A DNA stretch of 64,000 nt, taken from NCBI GenBank assembly GCA_947095535.1, contig OX352772.1:230703911-230767910 (forward strand), given 5' to 3'. The position numbers and the translations under genes are program-made. Below are positions 1 to 11,540 of this stretch, piece after piece (positions within the stretch are counted from its first letter, which is position 1; every line of letters begins with the position of its first letter). Below the pieces are notes generated by a model. That model did not search any database and was not told the DNA's origin. It saw only the letters and a program-made list of their open reading frames with translations. This DNA comes from Poecilobothrus nobilitatus. Taxonomy: Eukaryota > Arthropoda > Insecta > Diptera > Dolichopodidae.

Positions 1-1
1 T

Positions 2-469
2 TTCAGTTATCTAGAGAAGCTGGATAGCAGAGTAATATATTATGACATCGATTCAGTGTTGTATATTATCCGAGAAGGAGAATATGAACCACAAATTGGC
101 GAATTTATAGGAGACATGACTGCTGAATTAGAATGTTATGGTATAAGAAGTTATTTTACAGAATTTGTAAGTGGTGGTCCCAAGAACTACGCCTACAAAA
201 TTTACTGTACAAAAGATAATACAGAAAAAATTGTTTGTAAAGTTAAAGGATTCTCTCTTAGTTATGAAGCTTCTATAAAACTTAATTTTAACAGCATAAA
301 GGAAGCAGTTTTAAATTCATTGAATAGTGCAGACACATATGTCATTTCAGAAAATATTCGTCGAAATAAAAATCAAAATGTACTTACGATTCCCGAAATA
401 AAAAAATATCAACGAAAATCGGAAAAACGAAAATTTAATGAAGATAGTATTTCTTTACCGTATGGATAA
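2..469 (+). CDS. Maverick/Polinton DNA polymerase B, C-terminal end (copy 1)
   Basis: This is an open frame entering from the left window edge and ending at a TAA. It carries the family-B polymerase motif C as YYDIDSVLY; the usual YxDTDS has Thr changed to Ile. The conserved tail FVSGGPKNYAYK of protein-primed Maverick polymerases follows about 55 residues later. The enzyme would replicate the element from a terminal-protein primer. The same segment exists on the minus strand near 39.63-39.7 kb in the inner Maverick, where it breaks off just after motif C, so this copy supplies the tail missing there. The frame is open for all 156 visible codons. The rest of the gene lies outside the window, so its integrity is unknown. 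Confidence 0.85.
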   Translation, partial: FSYLEKLDSRVIYYDIDSVLYIIREGEYEPQIGEFIGDMTAELECYGIRSYFTEFVSGGPKNYAYKIYCTKDNTEKIVCKVKGFSLSYEASIKLNFNSIKEAVLNSLNSADTYVISENIRRNKNQNVLTIPEIKKYQRKSEKRKFNEDSISLPYG

Positions 470-914
470 AACAGAAAAAAGCACATGTTGATAAGTAAAT
501 CAAAATAGTATTCATTCAAATTTGTACATTTTTATTAGTATTATAAAAATATTTTTTTGTATATTAATTTAAAATTTTTAAGAATGTAATAAAAATTTAA
601 ACAAAAAAAAAAATTCTACATGTAAAAGTAGACATTATTTACATATACATATTAAGTATATACAGTTCTATACTTTCGATTTCTTTTATGATCATTACAT
701 TTTTCAGAATCTTAATAAATTTGCAATAAATTCTTAACATAAATTCGTTATTACTTCTATGTTGTAATTTTTTAAAACCATCAACTATAAAATCATTCAA
801 CTTTTACATTTTATTCTATTTATATAAATTCCTTGCTTTGACTAGATAACTAGTGTATACTCGTATATTAATTTAACAATAACAAAACAAGCCTTAATTT
901 TTTTTCCAGTTCCA
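470..914. other. A+T-rich spacer downstream of polymerase B
   Basis: There is no ORF here. This is the 3' flank of the polymerase gene leading into the terminal repeat of the same Maverick copy. It consists of A- and T-rich runs without recognisable signals. Confidence 0.5.
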
Positions 915-1205
915 TATTTTTAATTTCCTGTTTGTTTTCTTTTTATTCATATTTTTTGAACATTCTTAATTAAAAAATAAAAAAATATCTTACACGACAT
1001 TCTGTCAGTTAATTAATGACTTTCGTTTTTTGTTTTATTCTATTATAAGTTAACAACCCACATAATACAACCTAACATAAAACCTAAACCAAAACAATCA
1101 AAACAAGTTCTTGACCTACTAACCAATCATGACCTACATGAAACCCATCAATCAAAATGTAGGTCAGCATGTCGTGCGATATGGGTTAATTTTTTCTCAT
1201 TACTA
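915..1205 (+). repeat. Damaged terminal inverted repeat of Maverick copy 1
   Basis: The first ~125 bases match the inner part of the right terminal repeat of the inner Maverick (about 57,385-57,490). The remainder matches its outer part (about 58,255-58,410), so roughly 760 bp are deleted between them. Shared landmarks are ATCTTACACGACAT, AAGTTAACAACCCACA and GTTCTTGACCTACTAA. The match stops about 25 bp short of the expected ...CT terminus, where Jockey sequence begins. The position after polymerase B agrees with the layout of the inner copy. Confidence 0.75.
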
Positions 1206-1289
1206 CAAACAACAAACAAGGAATGTAAGAACAAATTGCTCAACAATAATCTTTGACAGATTAACGTAGAAGATTGTGATGCGGACAGG

Positions 1290-1850
1290 ATAATATCTAA
1301 GGAATTGTCCAAAAATTAAATAAAATGGCACATATACGAGAACTAAAATTCTAGACCAATTAAAATAATGGTGAGAGAATTACATCCTTCATGTAATGTT
1401 AATGATGTAGTTGAAGACTTAAAAGAAAAGGGATTCAAAATTCTAGAAGCAGTTAATATTATTAGAAAAGAAAAGTTTGAGAATAGTACTGGTGTAATAA
1501 CAACTAAAAACTTACCATTATTTATGCTCACATTCCAAATCCATGAAAACCTAGAAAAAATCTATAGAATCACTGCTATAATGAGTATAGTAGTTAAAAT
1601 TGAACCATTGAGAAAAAAGTCAACACTTATACCACAATGCAAACGATGTCAAGCTTTCGGTCACACACAGGCATATTGTAACACAGATTTTGCCTGAGTA
1701 AAGTGCGCTGAAAAACACGCGATATCAGCTGGCACATTAAAAAAAGAACAAAAATCCAAATGTGTTAATTGTCGTGGTGACCACCCTGCAAGTTGCAGAG
1801 ATTGTCCCATTGCAAAAAATCAACAACAAAGGAAAAATTGGCAATCACAC
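1290..1850 (+). pseudogene. Jockey ORF1 (Gag-like, PRE_C2HC and zinc knuckles)
   Basis: The best open piece starts at 1368. It shows the PRE_C2HC signature VRELHPSCN, then IEPLRKKS..IPQCKRCQAFGHTQAYCN, a CCHC knuckle. After an in-frame stop, a second knuckle CVNCRGDHPASCRDC follows. In Jockey elements ORF1 binds the element RNA and helps target the particle to the nucleus. Upstream sequence in another frame continues the domain N-terminally, so at least one frameshift and one stop are present. A basic Lys/Gln-rich tail precedes ORF2. Confidence 0.75.
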
Positions 1851-2095
1851 ACGTAGTAAACAACACGTATAAACAGAGAAGGTAACGGGAATGCATTAAA
1901 AGAACCAGTTTCTCCAAATATACAAATTGAAAATAGTAAGTCAGATGCACAGATAGCTAAAAACAAACAACAAGAAAAAACCTCTATGAAAAAAACGGTA
2001 AACACTTTTTTGCAGAAAATGTATGACCAAGACGTTTCTCTCATAAAAGAAATAAAGAACAAAAGCAGGCAAACGAGTGCCAAGCAAAAATAAAA

Positions 2096-4196
2096 ATGAC
2101 TAATACTCTTAAAATTGCCAAATGGAATGCAAATGGGATTATGTCTTATTTCTGAAACAAATTCAAAAAAAGAGTCAAATCTAAAAATACCCGGTTATGA
2201 ATGTTACCATACTGCACATCCTACTGACAAAGCGAGAGGAGCGTCAGCAGCAATAGTCAAAAATAATATGAAGCACCATGAAGAACCAAAAATAGCAAAT
2301 TGCTCAATGCAAACAACAACGATCAATATATGGACTAAAAATAAAATATTTAAGATAGTAACCATATACTGCCCGCCAAAGCACTCGCTAAGTAAAGTTG
2401 ATTACTTCAACTTGTTTAAGTCACTAGAAAATAGCTTCATTATAGATGGCGATTTTAATGCCAAACACTTCTACTGGGGCTCGAGACTAACATCTGCAAA
2501 AGATAAGGAACCCTACAGACAGAGAGCTTTTCCAACCTATTTCGCCAACCTATTGATCTATAGATCCATCAAAAACAACGGATCATATCGACTTTTTTGT
2601 TATAAAAAGAATGACAAGTGATCAAAAAGATGTGCAAAGTTATGATAATTTATCATCTGATCACACTCCAGTAATTTTAACGTGTGGTAAATATGTAAAA
2701 CAAAAGGAAAATATACGAAGCCTAGCAAACAAGAAAACCGATTTGAATAAATTTAGAAGCAAATTTCAAATGAACCCAAGATCGTTGCTAGAAACAAGAA
2801 CCCAAATAGAAAGAGAAGTCGAATTTCATATCAGAACTTTAAAGGGCAGCAGAGGAGAGTACACCGTCAGTGTGTGCGAACATGCAATACAGAACCAGCT
2901 ATCCAAGAGAAATAATTGAACTTATCCAGCAAGAAAGAGCTAGAAGGAAGTGGCAAATAACAAGGTTTCCGGGTGATAAAGCTCATCTAAATCAGCTGAG
3001 CAATAGACTAAAAAAACAAATTAATAAGTTCAAAAATGAGTCTGTTAATATTTTTTTCAGTGAATTAACAGCTACTGAGTGCACAGACTACTCATTATGG
3101 AAAGCTGCAAACCAGCTGAGAAGGCCGAAGATTCAAAACCAATCATTGAAAACTGAAGATGAGAAATGGATTGGAAATCCAAAAGACAAAGCCAGAATCT
3201 CTTGCGAACACCTATCAAATGTCTTCAAACCATTCCCGCTAAGTCCAGCTGATAAAAATACAGATCTTATAGTAAAAATTGATGAAGAGGAAATTCGGTA
3301 TGTCACCTTTAAAGAACTGAAGGATGTGCGCATAAATAATCTCAGTAACAAGAAAAGTCCAGGTTATGATCGTATTTCCGGGAAAATTATAAAAGAACTT
3401 GCTTCAATTTAAAATATGTACCTCGTATTCGGAAAATAACCGAAGCAATTGTTATACATAAGAAAGGCAAACCTCTACCAGAAGGAACATCTTATCGCTT
3501 AATATCTTTACTGCAAATAATGTCAAAGATTTTTTAGAAAATATGGCTGAAAAGGCTTAATGTGATTATTAAGACGCAAAAATGGCGAATCAAGTTAAAC
3601 GAAACTAAATCAACACACATAAAAAGATAGCCCATCTTTCTGTATTCATAAATAACTAAATTATACCTTATGCTAACACTGCCAAATACTTGGGTATGAA
3701 CTTGAATGCTAAATTACAGTGGAATCGACACATAAAGAAAAAAAGAGGAGCTAAACATTAAATACAGAAAATTATACTGGTTACCAGGACGTAAATCCGA
3801 GTTGTCAGTAGAAAATAAAATCTTGCTATACAAACAGGTATTGAAACCAGTCTGGACGTACCGTATCCAACTATGGTGCTGTGTAAAAATATCAAATATC
3901 AGTATACTCCATACTTTTCAAAACAAAGCACTACACGGACTTGTAAAGACCCCTTGTTATATACGCGACAAAGACCTACATTGGGATCTACAGGTTAAAT
4001 AGGTAACTGAAGAGATCAGAACGTTTACGGTAAAGCACTACCAGCGCTTGAGGATACATGAGAACGTCCAAATGAAAGATGCACTGGATGTTGATAGCAA
4101 TATTCGTCGGCTGAAAGAAGGAAACCACAAGATTTACTACAATGAGCGATGGAAACATATTTTATATAATATTTTCCCAGTACACGTGAACAAATA
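2096..4196 (+). pseudogene. Jockey ORF2 (APE endonuclease and reverse transcriptase), degenerate
   Basis: The N-terminus at 2096 reads LKIAKWNANG, the typical start of the apurinic-like endonuclease. Catalytic blocks ISET, DGDFNAKH and SSDHTPVIL follow in several frames. A linker and the beginning of the RT (NKKSPGYDRIS, near 3,355) follow. The fingers/palm region with FxDVxKAF and YADD is deleted. The RT thumb resumes as AKYLGMNLNAKLQWNRHIKKK, then LLYKQVLKPVWTY. It ends with the C-terminal RLRIHENVQ...IRRLKEG block typical of Jockey/TART-type ORF2. The deletion and many stops make it nonfunctional. Confidence 0.75.
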
Positions 4197-4374
4197 AAAA
4201 GAAGAAAAAGTCTTTAGTCGATCTAGAAACATTCAGAAACAGAATGGTGTTGACGCAAGGAAAGGTGGGTTTAGCCGGTAAGAATCCGACATACTCTAGC
4301 AAAACACGGGTTCTACAGTATCTTTTAAGATCTTCACCGACCTACGAAAAAAAAATAAAAAAAAATTTTTGAGA

Positions 4375-5103
4375 ATGAGCATAGTACTGAGATCGGCCTA
4401 TAGTTCAAGGCGTTTGTCTTATTATATGCCTTTATATATTAGTGTGACTGTGGCCTTTTCGAAACATTCAGGAAATATACTAGTTTGAAACGAGATATTT
4501 ACAAACTTTATCAAGATCGGTGCTATTTTATATGCAAATTTCTTGAGAAGCACATGATCTCAAAAAATTTATGATCTCATTAATTCTATTAAGTGTTTTG
4601 GGTTTAAGTTGAAATTTGAGTGAATATTCCGAGGGAATCTACTAAGATATTTATAGTCAATATTTCCAATACGTATATTAAGAGCATCAGTCACGGTTAA
4701 AACATTTTGTTCATGATCTCAGAAATTTCCTGTGGTTTAAAGAATTTTTTACTATTTTGTTTGACAACATTTAACGTACTTTTACTACTTTTCGGGTTTG
4801 CGTTGGTCATAGAACTCTTATACACAGACCAAAGTTTCTTCGGGGTCGGATCTTTTGAAATTTGTTCAGAAATTAGAATTTGTAGAATTTGTTATTAGTA
4901 GAAATTTGATTTTGCCTTTTGAATTAATATTTTAACTCTATCTCCGTGTAATTTATACAAGTCAGCAATACGTGCATTTTCAGGGTATTTTTTTTTGTGT
5001 TTGTAATAAGAATCACGAACTTTCATCATTTTGACAATTTCGTTCGTGATCCAAACATTTTTTTTTTGTAATTCTTTAATGGAATAATATGTGTATGCCT
5101 TTC
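4375..5103 (-). pseudogene. CR1-like LINE ORF2 fragment (linker and start of RT)
   Basis: The minus-strand frame contains WITNEIVKMMKVRDSYYKHKKKYP and YKLHGDRVKILIQKAK. This closely parallels WITDNIINEIKIRDSYLKFTKKYP in the intact CR1-type ORF2 at 32-35 kb. Further degenerate frames give PILIKFVNISFQTSIFPECF, the RT entry region. The fragment continues across the inserted repeat element at 5,104-7,053, where the preceding endonuclease end is found. It is a 5'- and 3'-incomplete relic. Confidence 0.7.
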
Positions 5104-7053
5104 TATACCCTACACCTAAAGTATAGGGTATATTAACTTTGGTATGGTGTTTGTAACCACCAAAAGGAAGCGAGTTAGATATGGACATGTATATATATTC
5201 TGAATCAGGATCACCTCCTGAGTCGATTTAACGATGTCCGTCCGTCCGTCTGCACGATAACTCAAAAACTAATAAAGCTATCTTGATGAAATTTATATAG
5301 TAGGTTACTAATTACGAAAGGAAGGCTAAGTTCGAATCTGGACAAAATCGGTCCATTGGTTTGGATTGTGGAAGCTTCCGAATGATTCTGGAGCAAACTA
5401 AATTATCTCCAAAACCAAGAAAGATATTGAAGATTGGTCCATGGGTTTGGTTTTGGAAGCTTCCGAACGAGCACCAGAGCAAATGAGGTTACCCTCAAAA
5501 CCAATAAAGATATAACCTTCAAATTTGACAGAGTGGTGTTCTTTCATGTTTTATTTAAGTCTTTAAAATTTGAGAGGATTTGGTCCATGGTTTCGAATTT
5601 TGGAAGCTTCCGAACGAGCCCCAGAACAAACGAGATTATCTCCAAAACCAACAAAGATAGAACCTTTAAATTTGCTACAATGATGTTCCTTCCCGTTCCA
5701 TTTATGTCTCTGAAATTTAAAAAGATGTGGTCCATGGGTTTGGATTTTGAAAGCTTCCGAACGAGCACCAGAGCAAATGAGATTATCTCCAGAACCAACT
5801 AAGATATAACCTTTAAATTTGGCAGAGTGGTGTTCTTTCATGTTTTATTTAAGTTTCTGAAATTTGAGAGGATTTGGTTCATGGGTTCGGATCTTGGAAG
5901 CTACCGTACGAGCCCCAGAGCAAACGAGTATATCTCCACAACCAACAAAGATAGAACCTTCATTTTTAGTATAAGAGTGTGCTGTTATGTTTCCTTTTCT
6001 ATAAAATTGGAAACTGACATTTGAAAGAATTTGAACCGTGGATTCGTATTTTGGAAGCTTCCGAACGAGCCCCAGAGCAAACGAGATTATCTCCAAAACC
6101 AACAAAGATAGAACCTTTAAATTTTTTACACTGATGTTCTTTCCCGTTTGATTTATGTCTCTGAAATTTAAGAAGATATTGTCCATGGGTTTGGATTTTG
6201 GAAGCTTCGGAAAGAGCCCCAGAGTAAATGAGATTATCTCCAAAAACAACAAAGATATAACCTTTAAATTTAGCAGAATGGTGTACTTTCATGTTTGATT
6301 TAGGTCTCTGAAATTTGAGAGGATTTCGTCCTTGGGTTCGGATTTTGGAAGCTTCCGAACGATCCTCAGAGCAAATGATATTATCTCCAAAAGCAACAAA
6401 GATATAACCTTTAAATTAGGCAGAATGGTGTTCCTTCATGTTTGATTTATGTTTCTGAAATTTGTGAGGATTTGGTCCATGGGTTCAAATATTGGAAGCT
6501 TCCGGACGAGCCCCAGAGCAAACGAATATATCTCCACAACCAACAAAGATAGAACTTTCATTTTTAGTACAAAGGTGTTCTGTTATGTTTCTTTTTCTGT
6601 AAAATTGGAAACTGACAATTGAAAGAATTTGAACCATGGGTTCGTATTTTGGAAACTTCCGGACGACTACAAGAGCAACGAGCATATCTCCAAAACCAAC
6701 AAAAGTAGAACTTTTAAATTTAGTGCAATGGTGTTCTGGCATGTTTTCTTTATGTTCCTGAGATGAATTCTATGAATTGGAGTAGCAATTCGGGTACCTG
6801 GCACACTCCTCCCAAGGACTAACAATCTTCGAAATTAATAAAGTTAGAAATTTAAAATTTTTTACAAAGGTGTCAAGCATATCCCAAGAGTATGCCTCTT
6901 TTACGTTCCTGAAATTCGAGTTGAATAAGACAGAAAAGGGAAGAAGTTCAAGCAGCTGCCAAAAAATTTATGGATTTTTAATTTAATACGAATTATTCAG
7001 GTGTAGGGTATTAATAAGTGGATTGCATCGACTTACTGTTACATTTACTTGTT
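5104..7053 (+). mobile_element. DINE-1/Helentron-like non-autonomous element, family A, copy 1
   Basis: The element starts TATACCCTACACCTAAAG and contains the subterminal repeat ACCCTACACCT. Its inverted partner AGGTGTAGGGT lies at 6,999-7,009. A (GTCC)n block at about 5,235 is followed by a 147-bp tandem array. The 3' end is a hairpin (AAGTGGATTGCATCGACTT, imperfect here) followed by ACTGTTACATTTACTTGTT. This layout matches the described DINE-1/HINE architecture. There is no Rep/helicase ORF. It interrupts a CR1-like LINE: the endonuclease end lies right of it and the linker left. Confidence 0.65.
5455..6797 (+). repeat. 147-bp minisatellite array inside family A copy 1
   Basis: About nine units begin at GGAAGCTTCC (5455, 5602, 5749, 5896, 6053, 6200, 6347, 6494, 6651). 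Spacing is exactly 147 bp, or 157 bp for a variant carrying about 10 extra bases. Each unit has GAGCCCCAGAGCAAACGAG, ATCTCCAAAACCAACAAAGA and a TTCTTTCATGTTT-like segment. Because 147 is a multiple of three, long apparent ORFs run through the array on both strands. I regard these as by-products rather than genes. Confidence 0.9.
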
Positions 7054-7260
7054 ATTAGTTGATTTAGAGACCATCGTAGTTCAGAACAACTTTTGAGTTA
7101 TTAATTGTCTCTCTTATGGATTTTAGATCTACACTCATAACTAACATCAAATGATCAGACAAATGAGTGTCTGTTACATGAAGGTGGTATTGAAAGTTAA
7201 CAATGTAGGATATAAAGTGATCTGTCACAGCTTTACACTTGTGACAAATTCAGTAGTACA
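7054..7260 (-). pseudogene. CR1-like LINE endonuclease fragment
   Basis: The minus-strand frame reads VTDHFISYIVNFQYH...LSDHLMLVMSVDLKSIRETINNSKVV. This matches the end of the endonuclease domain of the CR1-type ORF2 at 34.0-34.2 kb, including the catalytic SDH. It is the upstream half of the LINE whose linker lies at 4,375-5,103. The repeat element between them is a later insertion. Confidence 0.7.
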
Positions 7261-8007
7261 TTAATTGCCCCATTTGCTCTCTATTTATTGCTATGCTTTT
7301 TTTCTCTTTTTCGCTGATTTCTACGAAAAAAATATCCTTGTGAATATTTGAATCTATGTTATAGGTATCTATACATATTTCTTTTTATTTTGTTTTTTTT
7401 TTTTTGGTTGACTGTAAAACTTTTTTTTAAAGAAAAATGCATTTGAATAAAAGACAATGTTGCCATATCATTTGTATGATTCAGGAATTTTTTTTTTAAA
7501 CTAACTAAAGTTTTAAAATTTTTTTAAGTATTTATTTTTATGTGTTTGTATTTTTATGTGTAATTTGTACAACTCGCAACCATTATTAGATTATTTACCA
7601 TTATAAAATTATTTAGCTATTATGTTTAACTAATTTAGTAAAAATACACAATAAAAAATTTTAAATATGTTTATGTATATATTCTTCGTTTCACACAAGT
7701 TTAAGACTAAAGATGTCGGGAGCAATTAAAATATTATAAAAATTACTTTGTCATCATTATAATTAGAAATAAAAAAAAAAGAATTTACTTTGAAAAATAT
7801 CCTATTATTACAAATGACAATGTTTGTGCTTTTACATAAGCGTAAATTAAAACATAAGATATTAATATTACACAATTAGAGGGTTAGAGACCAAGCTGAA
7901 GCTGTCTGGTTCAATTGTGCCTTATAGCTATTTTTATAATTTTTTTTTTTTGTTTTTAAATTAAACTAACTTAATTTGTGTTTCTTTTATTGTTCCCATA
8001 TTATTAT
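7261..8007. other. A+T-rich stretch with a LINE 3'-UTR-like segment
   Basis: No coding potential was found. Around 7,870-7,935 the sequence TTAGAGACCAAGCTGAAGCTGTCTGG resembles 3' regions near LINE ends elsewhere in the window (for example near 15,860 and 31,750), so part of it may be a LINE tail. The rest is homopolymer-rich sequence. Confidence 0.4.
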
Positions 8008-10284
8008 TATACCCTACACCTAAGTATAGGGTATATTAACTTTGGTATGGTGTTTGTAACCACCAAAAGGAAGCGAGTTAGATATGGACATGTACATATA
8101 TTCTGAATCAGGATCACCTCCTGAGTCGATTTAACGATGTCCGTCCGTCCGTTCGCACGATAACTCAAAAACTAATAAAGAAATTTATATAGTGGGTTAC
8201 TAATTACGAAAGGAAGGCTAAGTTCCAATCTGGACAAAATCGGTCCATGGGTTCGGATCCTGTAAGCTTCCGAATGATACAGAGCAAACGAGATTATCTT
8301 CAAAACCAACACAGATAAACCTTTAAATTTTGTACAATGATGTTCATTCCCATTTGATTTATGTCTTTGAAATTTAAGAGGATTTGGTCCATGGATTTGG
8401 ATTTTGGAAGCTTCCAAACGAGCCTCAGAGCAAATGAGATTATCTCCAAAACCAATAAAGATATAACCTTCACATTTGACAGAGTTTTGTTCTTTCATGT
8501 TTTATTTAAGTCCCTAAAATTTGAGAGGATTTGGTTCATGGGTTCGGATTTTGGAAGCTTCCGAAGGAGCACCAGAGCAAATCAGATTATCTCCAAAACC
8601 AATAAAGATATAACCTTCAAATTTGGCAGAGTGGTGTTCTTTCATGTTTTATTTAAGTCTCTGAAATTTGAGAGGATTTGGTTCATGGGTTCGGATTGTG
8701 GCAGCTTCCGAACGAGCCCCAGAGCAAACGAGATTATCTCCAAAATCAACAAAGATAGAATCTTTAAATTTGCTACAATGATGTTCCCTCCCGGTCGATT
8801 TATGTCTCTGAAATTTAAGAGGATTTGGTCCATGGATTTGGATTTTGAAAGCTTCCAAACGAGCACCAGAGCAAATGAGATTATCTCCAAAACCAATAAA
8901 GATATAACCTTCACATTTGACAGGGTGGTGTTCTTTCATGTTTTATTTAAGTCTCTAAAATTTGAGAGGATTATGGAAGCTTCCGAACGAGCACCAGAGC
9001 AAATGAGATTATCTCCAAAACCAATAAAGATATAACCTTTAAATTAGGCAGAATGGTGTTCCTTCATGTTTGATTTATGTTTCTGAAATTTGTGAGGATT
9101 TTGTCCATGGGTTCAAATCTTGGAAGCTTCCGGACGAGCCCCAGAGCAAACGAGTATATCTCCACAACCAACAAAGATAGAACTTATTTGTTTAGTACAA
9201 AGGTGTTCTGTTATGTTTCCTTTTCTGTAAAATTGAAACTGACATTTGAAAGAATTTGAACCATGGGTTCGTAGTTTGAAAACTTCCGGACGACTACAAT
9301 AGCAACGAGCATATCTCCAAAACCAACAAAAGTAGAACCTTTAAATTTAGTACAATTTAGCTGTTATGTTTCCTTTTCTATAAAATTGGAAACTGACATT
9401 TGAAAGAATTTGAACCATGGATTCGTATTTTGGAAGCTTCCGAACGAGCCCCAGAGCAAACGAGATTATCTGCAAAACCAACAAAGATAGAACCTTTAAA
9501 TTTGGCAGAATGGTGTTCTTTCATGTTTGAGTTAGGTCTCTGAAATTTGAGAGGATTTGGTCCTTGAGTTCGGATTTTGGAAGCTACCGAACGAGCCTCA
9601 GAGCAAATGATGTTATCTCCAAAAGCAACAAAGATATAACCTTTAAATTAGGCAGAATGGTGTTCCTTCATGTTCGATTTATGTTTCTGAAATTTGTGAG
9701 GATTTTGTCTATGGGTTCAAATCTTGGAAGCTTCCGGACGAGCTCCAGAGCAAACGAGTATATCTCCACAACCAACAAAGATTGAACTTATTTTTTTAGT
9801 ACAAAGGTGTTCTGTTATGTTTCCTTTTCTGTAAAATTGAAACTGACATTTGAAAGAATTTGAACCATGGGTTCGTATTTTGGAAACTTCCGGACGACTA
9901 CAAGAGCAAGGAGCATATCTCCAAAACCAACAAAAGTAGAACCTTTAAATTTAGTACAATGGTGTTCTGGCATGTTTTCTTTATGTTCCTGAGATGAATT
10001 CTATGAATTGTAGTGGCAATTCGTGTACCTGACACACACCTCCCAAGGACTAACAATCTTAGAAATTAATAAAGATAAAAACTTAAAATTTTTTACAAAG
10101 GTGTCAGCATACCCCAAGAGGATGCCTCTTTTACGTTCCTGAAATTCGAGTTGAATAAGACAGAAAAGGGAAGAAGTTCAAGCAGCTGCCAAAAAAACTT
10201 ACCGATTTTTAATTTAATTCGAAGTATTCAGGTGTAGTTTATTAATAAGTCGTTTGCATCGACTTACTGTTACATTTACTTGTT
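8008..10284 (+). mobile_element. DINE-1/Helentron-like non-autonomous element, family A, copy 2
   Basis: It has the same structure as copy 1: TATACCCTACACCTAAG start, (GTCC)n block near 8,140, a minisatellite array, a conserved tail (AGCAGCTGCCAAAAAAACTT) and 3' hairpin AAGTCGTTTGCATCGACTT followed by ACTGTTACATTTACTTGTT. The right subterminal repeat is eroded (AGGTGTAGTTTATT). It has no coding capacity. It differs from copy 1 mainly in number of 147-bp units. Confidence 0.65.
8263..10025 (+). repeat. 147-bp minisatellite array inside family A copy 2
   Basis: About 13 units are recognisable by GGAAGCTTCC-like starts, for example 8406, 8553, 8700, 8847, 8975, 9122, 9278, 9432, 9579, 9726 and 9882. 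Most spacings are 147 bp; there is one deletion to 128 bp and there are 154-156-bp variants. Continuous reading frames of up to 224 codons through the units reflect the multiple-of-three period, not a conserved protein. Confidence 0.9.
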
Positions 10285-11540
10285 TTTTATTTATTTTTGT
10301 TAACAATTGTTTTTTTTATTGAATATTAAAATTATTTTATATTATATATTTTTATTTTAATTTTTTAATTTTTGTTTCCAGTTAAATTTGAAATTTGAAT
10401 TGAATTTCATTTTTCTGTGTTGATAAGATTTGTAAATTAGTAATTTTGTTTATAAAGTTGTTTCATGGATGAATTTAGTAATACTCTTTTCGAAGTAGCT
10501 TAATCTTTCAAATTGATTTAAGATTAGACAGTAGATTATTATAACATTTTAAACATTGATATAAAGTATAAACAGTTTTGTTTTTTCTTTATCCGTTCTA
10601 AATAAGGTTTTACTTATTCAAAAATCATGCAAAAAACGTATTTTAAAATTTTTCTTTCAATCTAACATTTTCGCATAGAGTTTTTAATATCTTTTGTATT
10701 TTAAAATTGGAGTAAATTTTAATAAATATAATAATTATAATAAAAATTAATAAAAGATAACTAGTTAATTTTGGTATTTTAACTGATTACTTTATTTAAC
10801 TTAGTTTTAACTATATGTAGCTTATTACTAACGCTACTAATACTCTTACAATAATTAATTATAAAACCAATAAAACAATATTATTTGGTAATCAATACCA
10901 TTTACATTCTTATGCTAATTGATACATTAAATAAAGCATAGCATAATTATTGCATTTCTTAGGTTATTGACATAAAACAAAGAAAGTATGAAATATGATT
11001 AATTATGATTGCTCAATTGCATTCAATGTATGATTTGCAATAGTTAATCAATGTATAACATTGTATGCATATCAAATTCATATTTATTAGGTCGGTCAAT
11101 GCATTCATATTAGATTGTTAAAGAATGCTAATTTAACAAAAGGTTGACCTATACTGTTCTTATCTTTATATTTAAGGGCAATTCATTATACTATACTTTA
11201 GTTATGTATTTATATAATTTTATATTCCAAAATCATATAAATATATACATATTCCAATATGGTAACACTAGATAAATAATTTACTTCTCATTTCTCAAGT
11301 GTTCTGTTTTGGATGGACTGATCCAAAATTTTCGATAGTATTAGTTTTCTTAAATTCACGAAACTGAAGCTTAGTCGAATATAAGTAATAAATGACTTAG
11401 TGGATGCCCTCTATACTCTTCATAGGAGTGGCAAGGAAGAAAAAAAATGTGTGTGTTAGTATTTAATATTTTTTATATCAATAGAAATGCTTCAATAGTT
11501 ATTTATTTAATAAAAAAACTGATATATGATCAATTGTGCA

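Larger units (their letters stand above)
1206..4370 (+). mobile_element. Jockey-type LINE, decayed
   Basis: This is a two-ORF non-LTR retrotransposon on the plus strand. ORF1 is a Gag with a PRE_C2HC domain and zinc knuckles. ORF2 is endonuclease plus reverse transcriptase. The 3' end is an A-rich tail near 4,350-4,370 after a GTAAGAATCCGACAT motif. The 5' end abuts the damaged Maverick terminal repeat. Both ORFs carry stops, frameshifts and deletions; the RT palm is missing, so this copy is dead. Confidence 0.75.

Noticed and set aside
5230..5260. (GTCC)n tracts near 5,235, 8,140, 27,065, 27,925 and 47,396 as possible CRISPR-like or independent microsatellites
   Set aside because: Each is a short fixed component of the DINE-1-like elements, with no spacers between repeats, and the DNA is eukaryotic.
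8361..9035. 224-codon ORF and other overlapping ORFs across 5.4-6.7 kb, 8.2-10 kb and 13.0-13.4 kb on both strands
   Set aside because: They run through the 147-bp repeat. The period is a multiple of three, so a chance open frame persists unit after unit on both strands. Residues follow the repeat DNA and no domain is visible.
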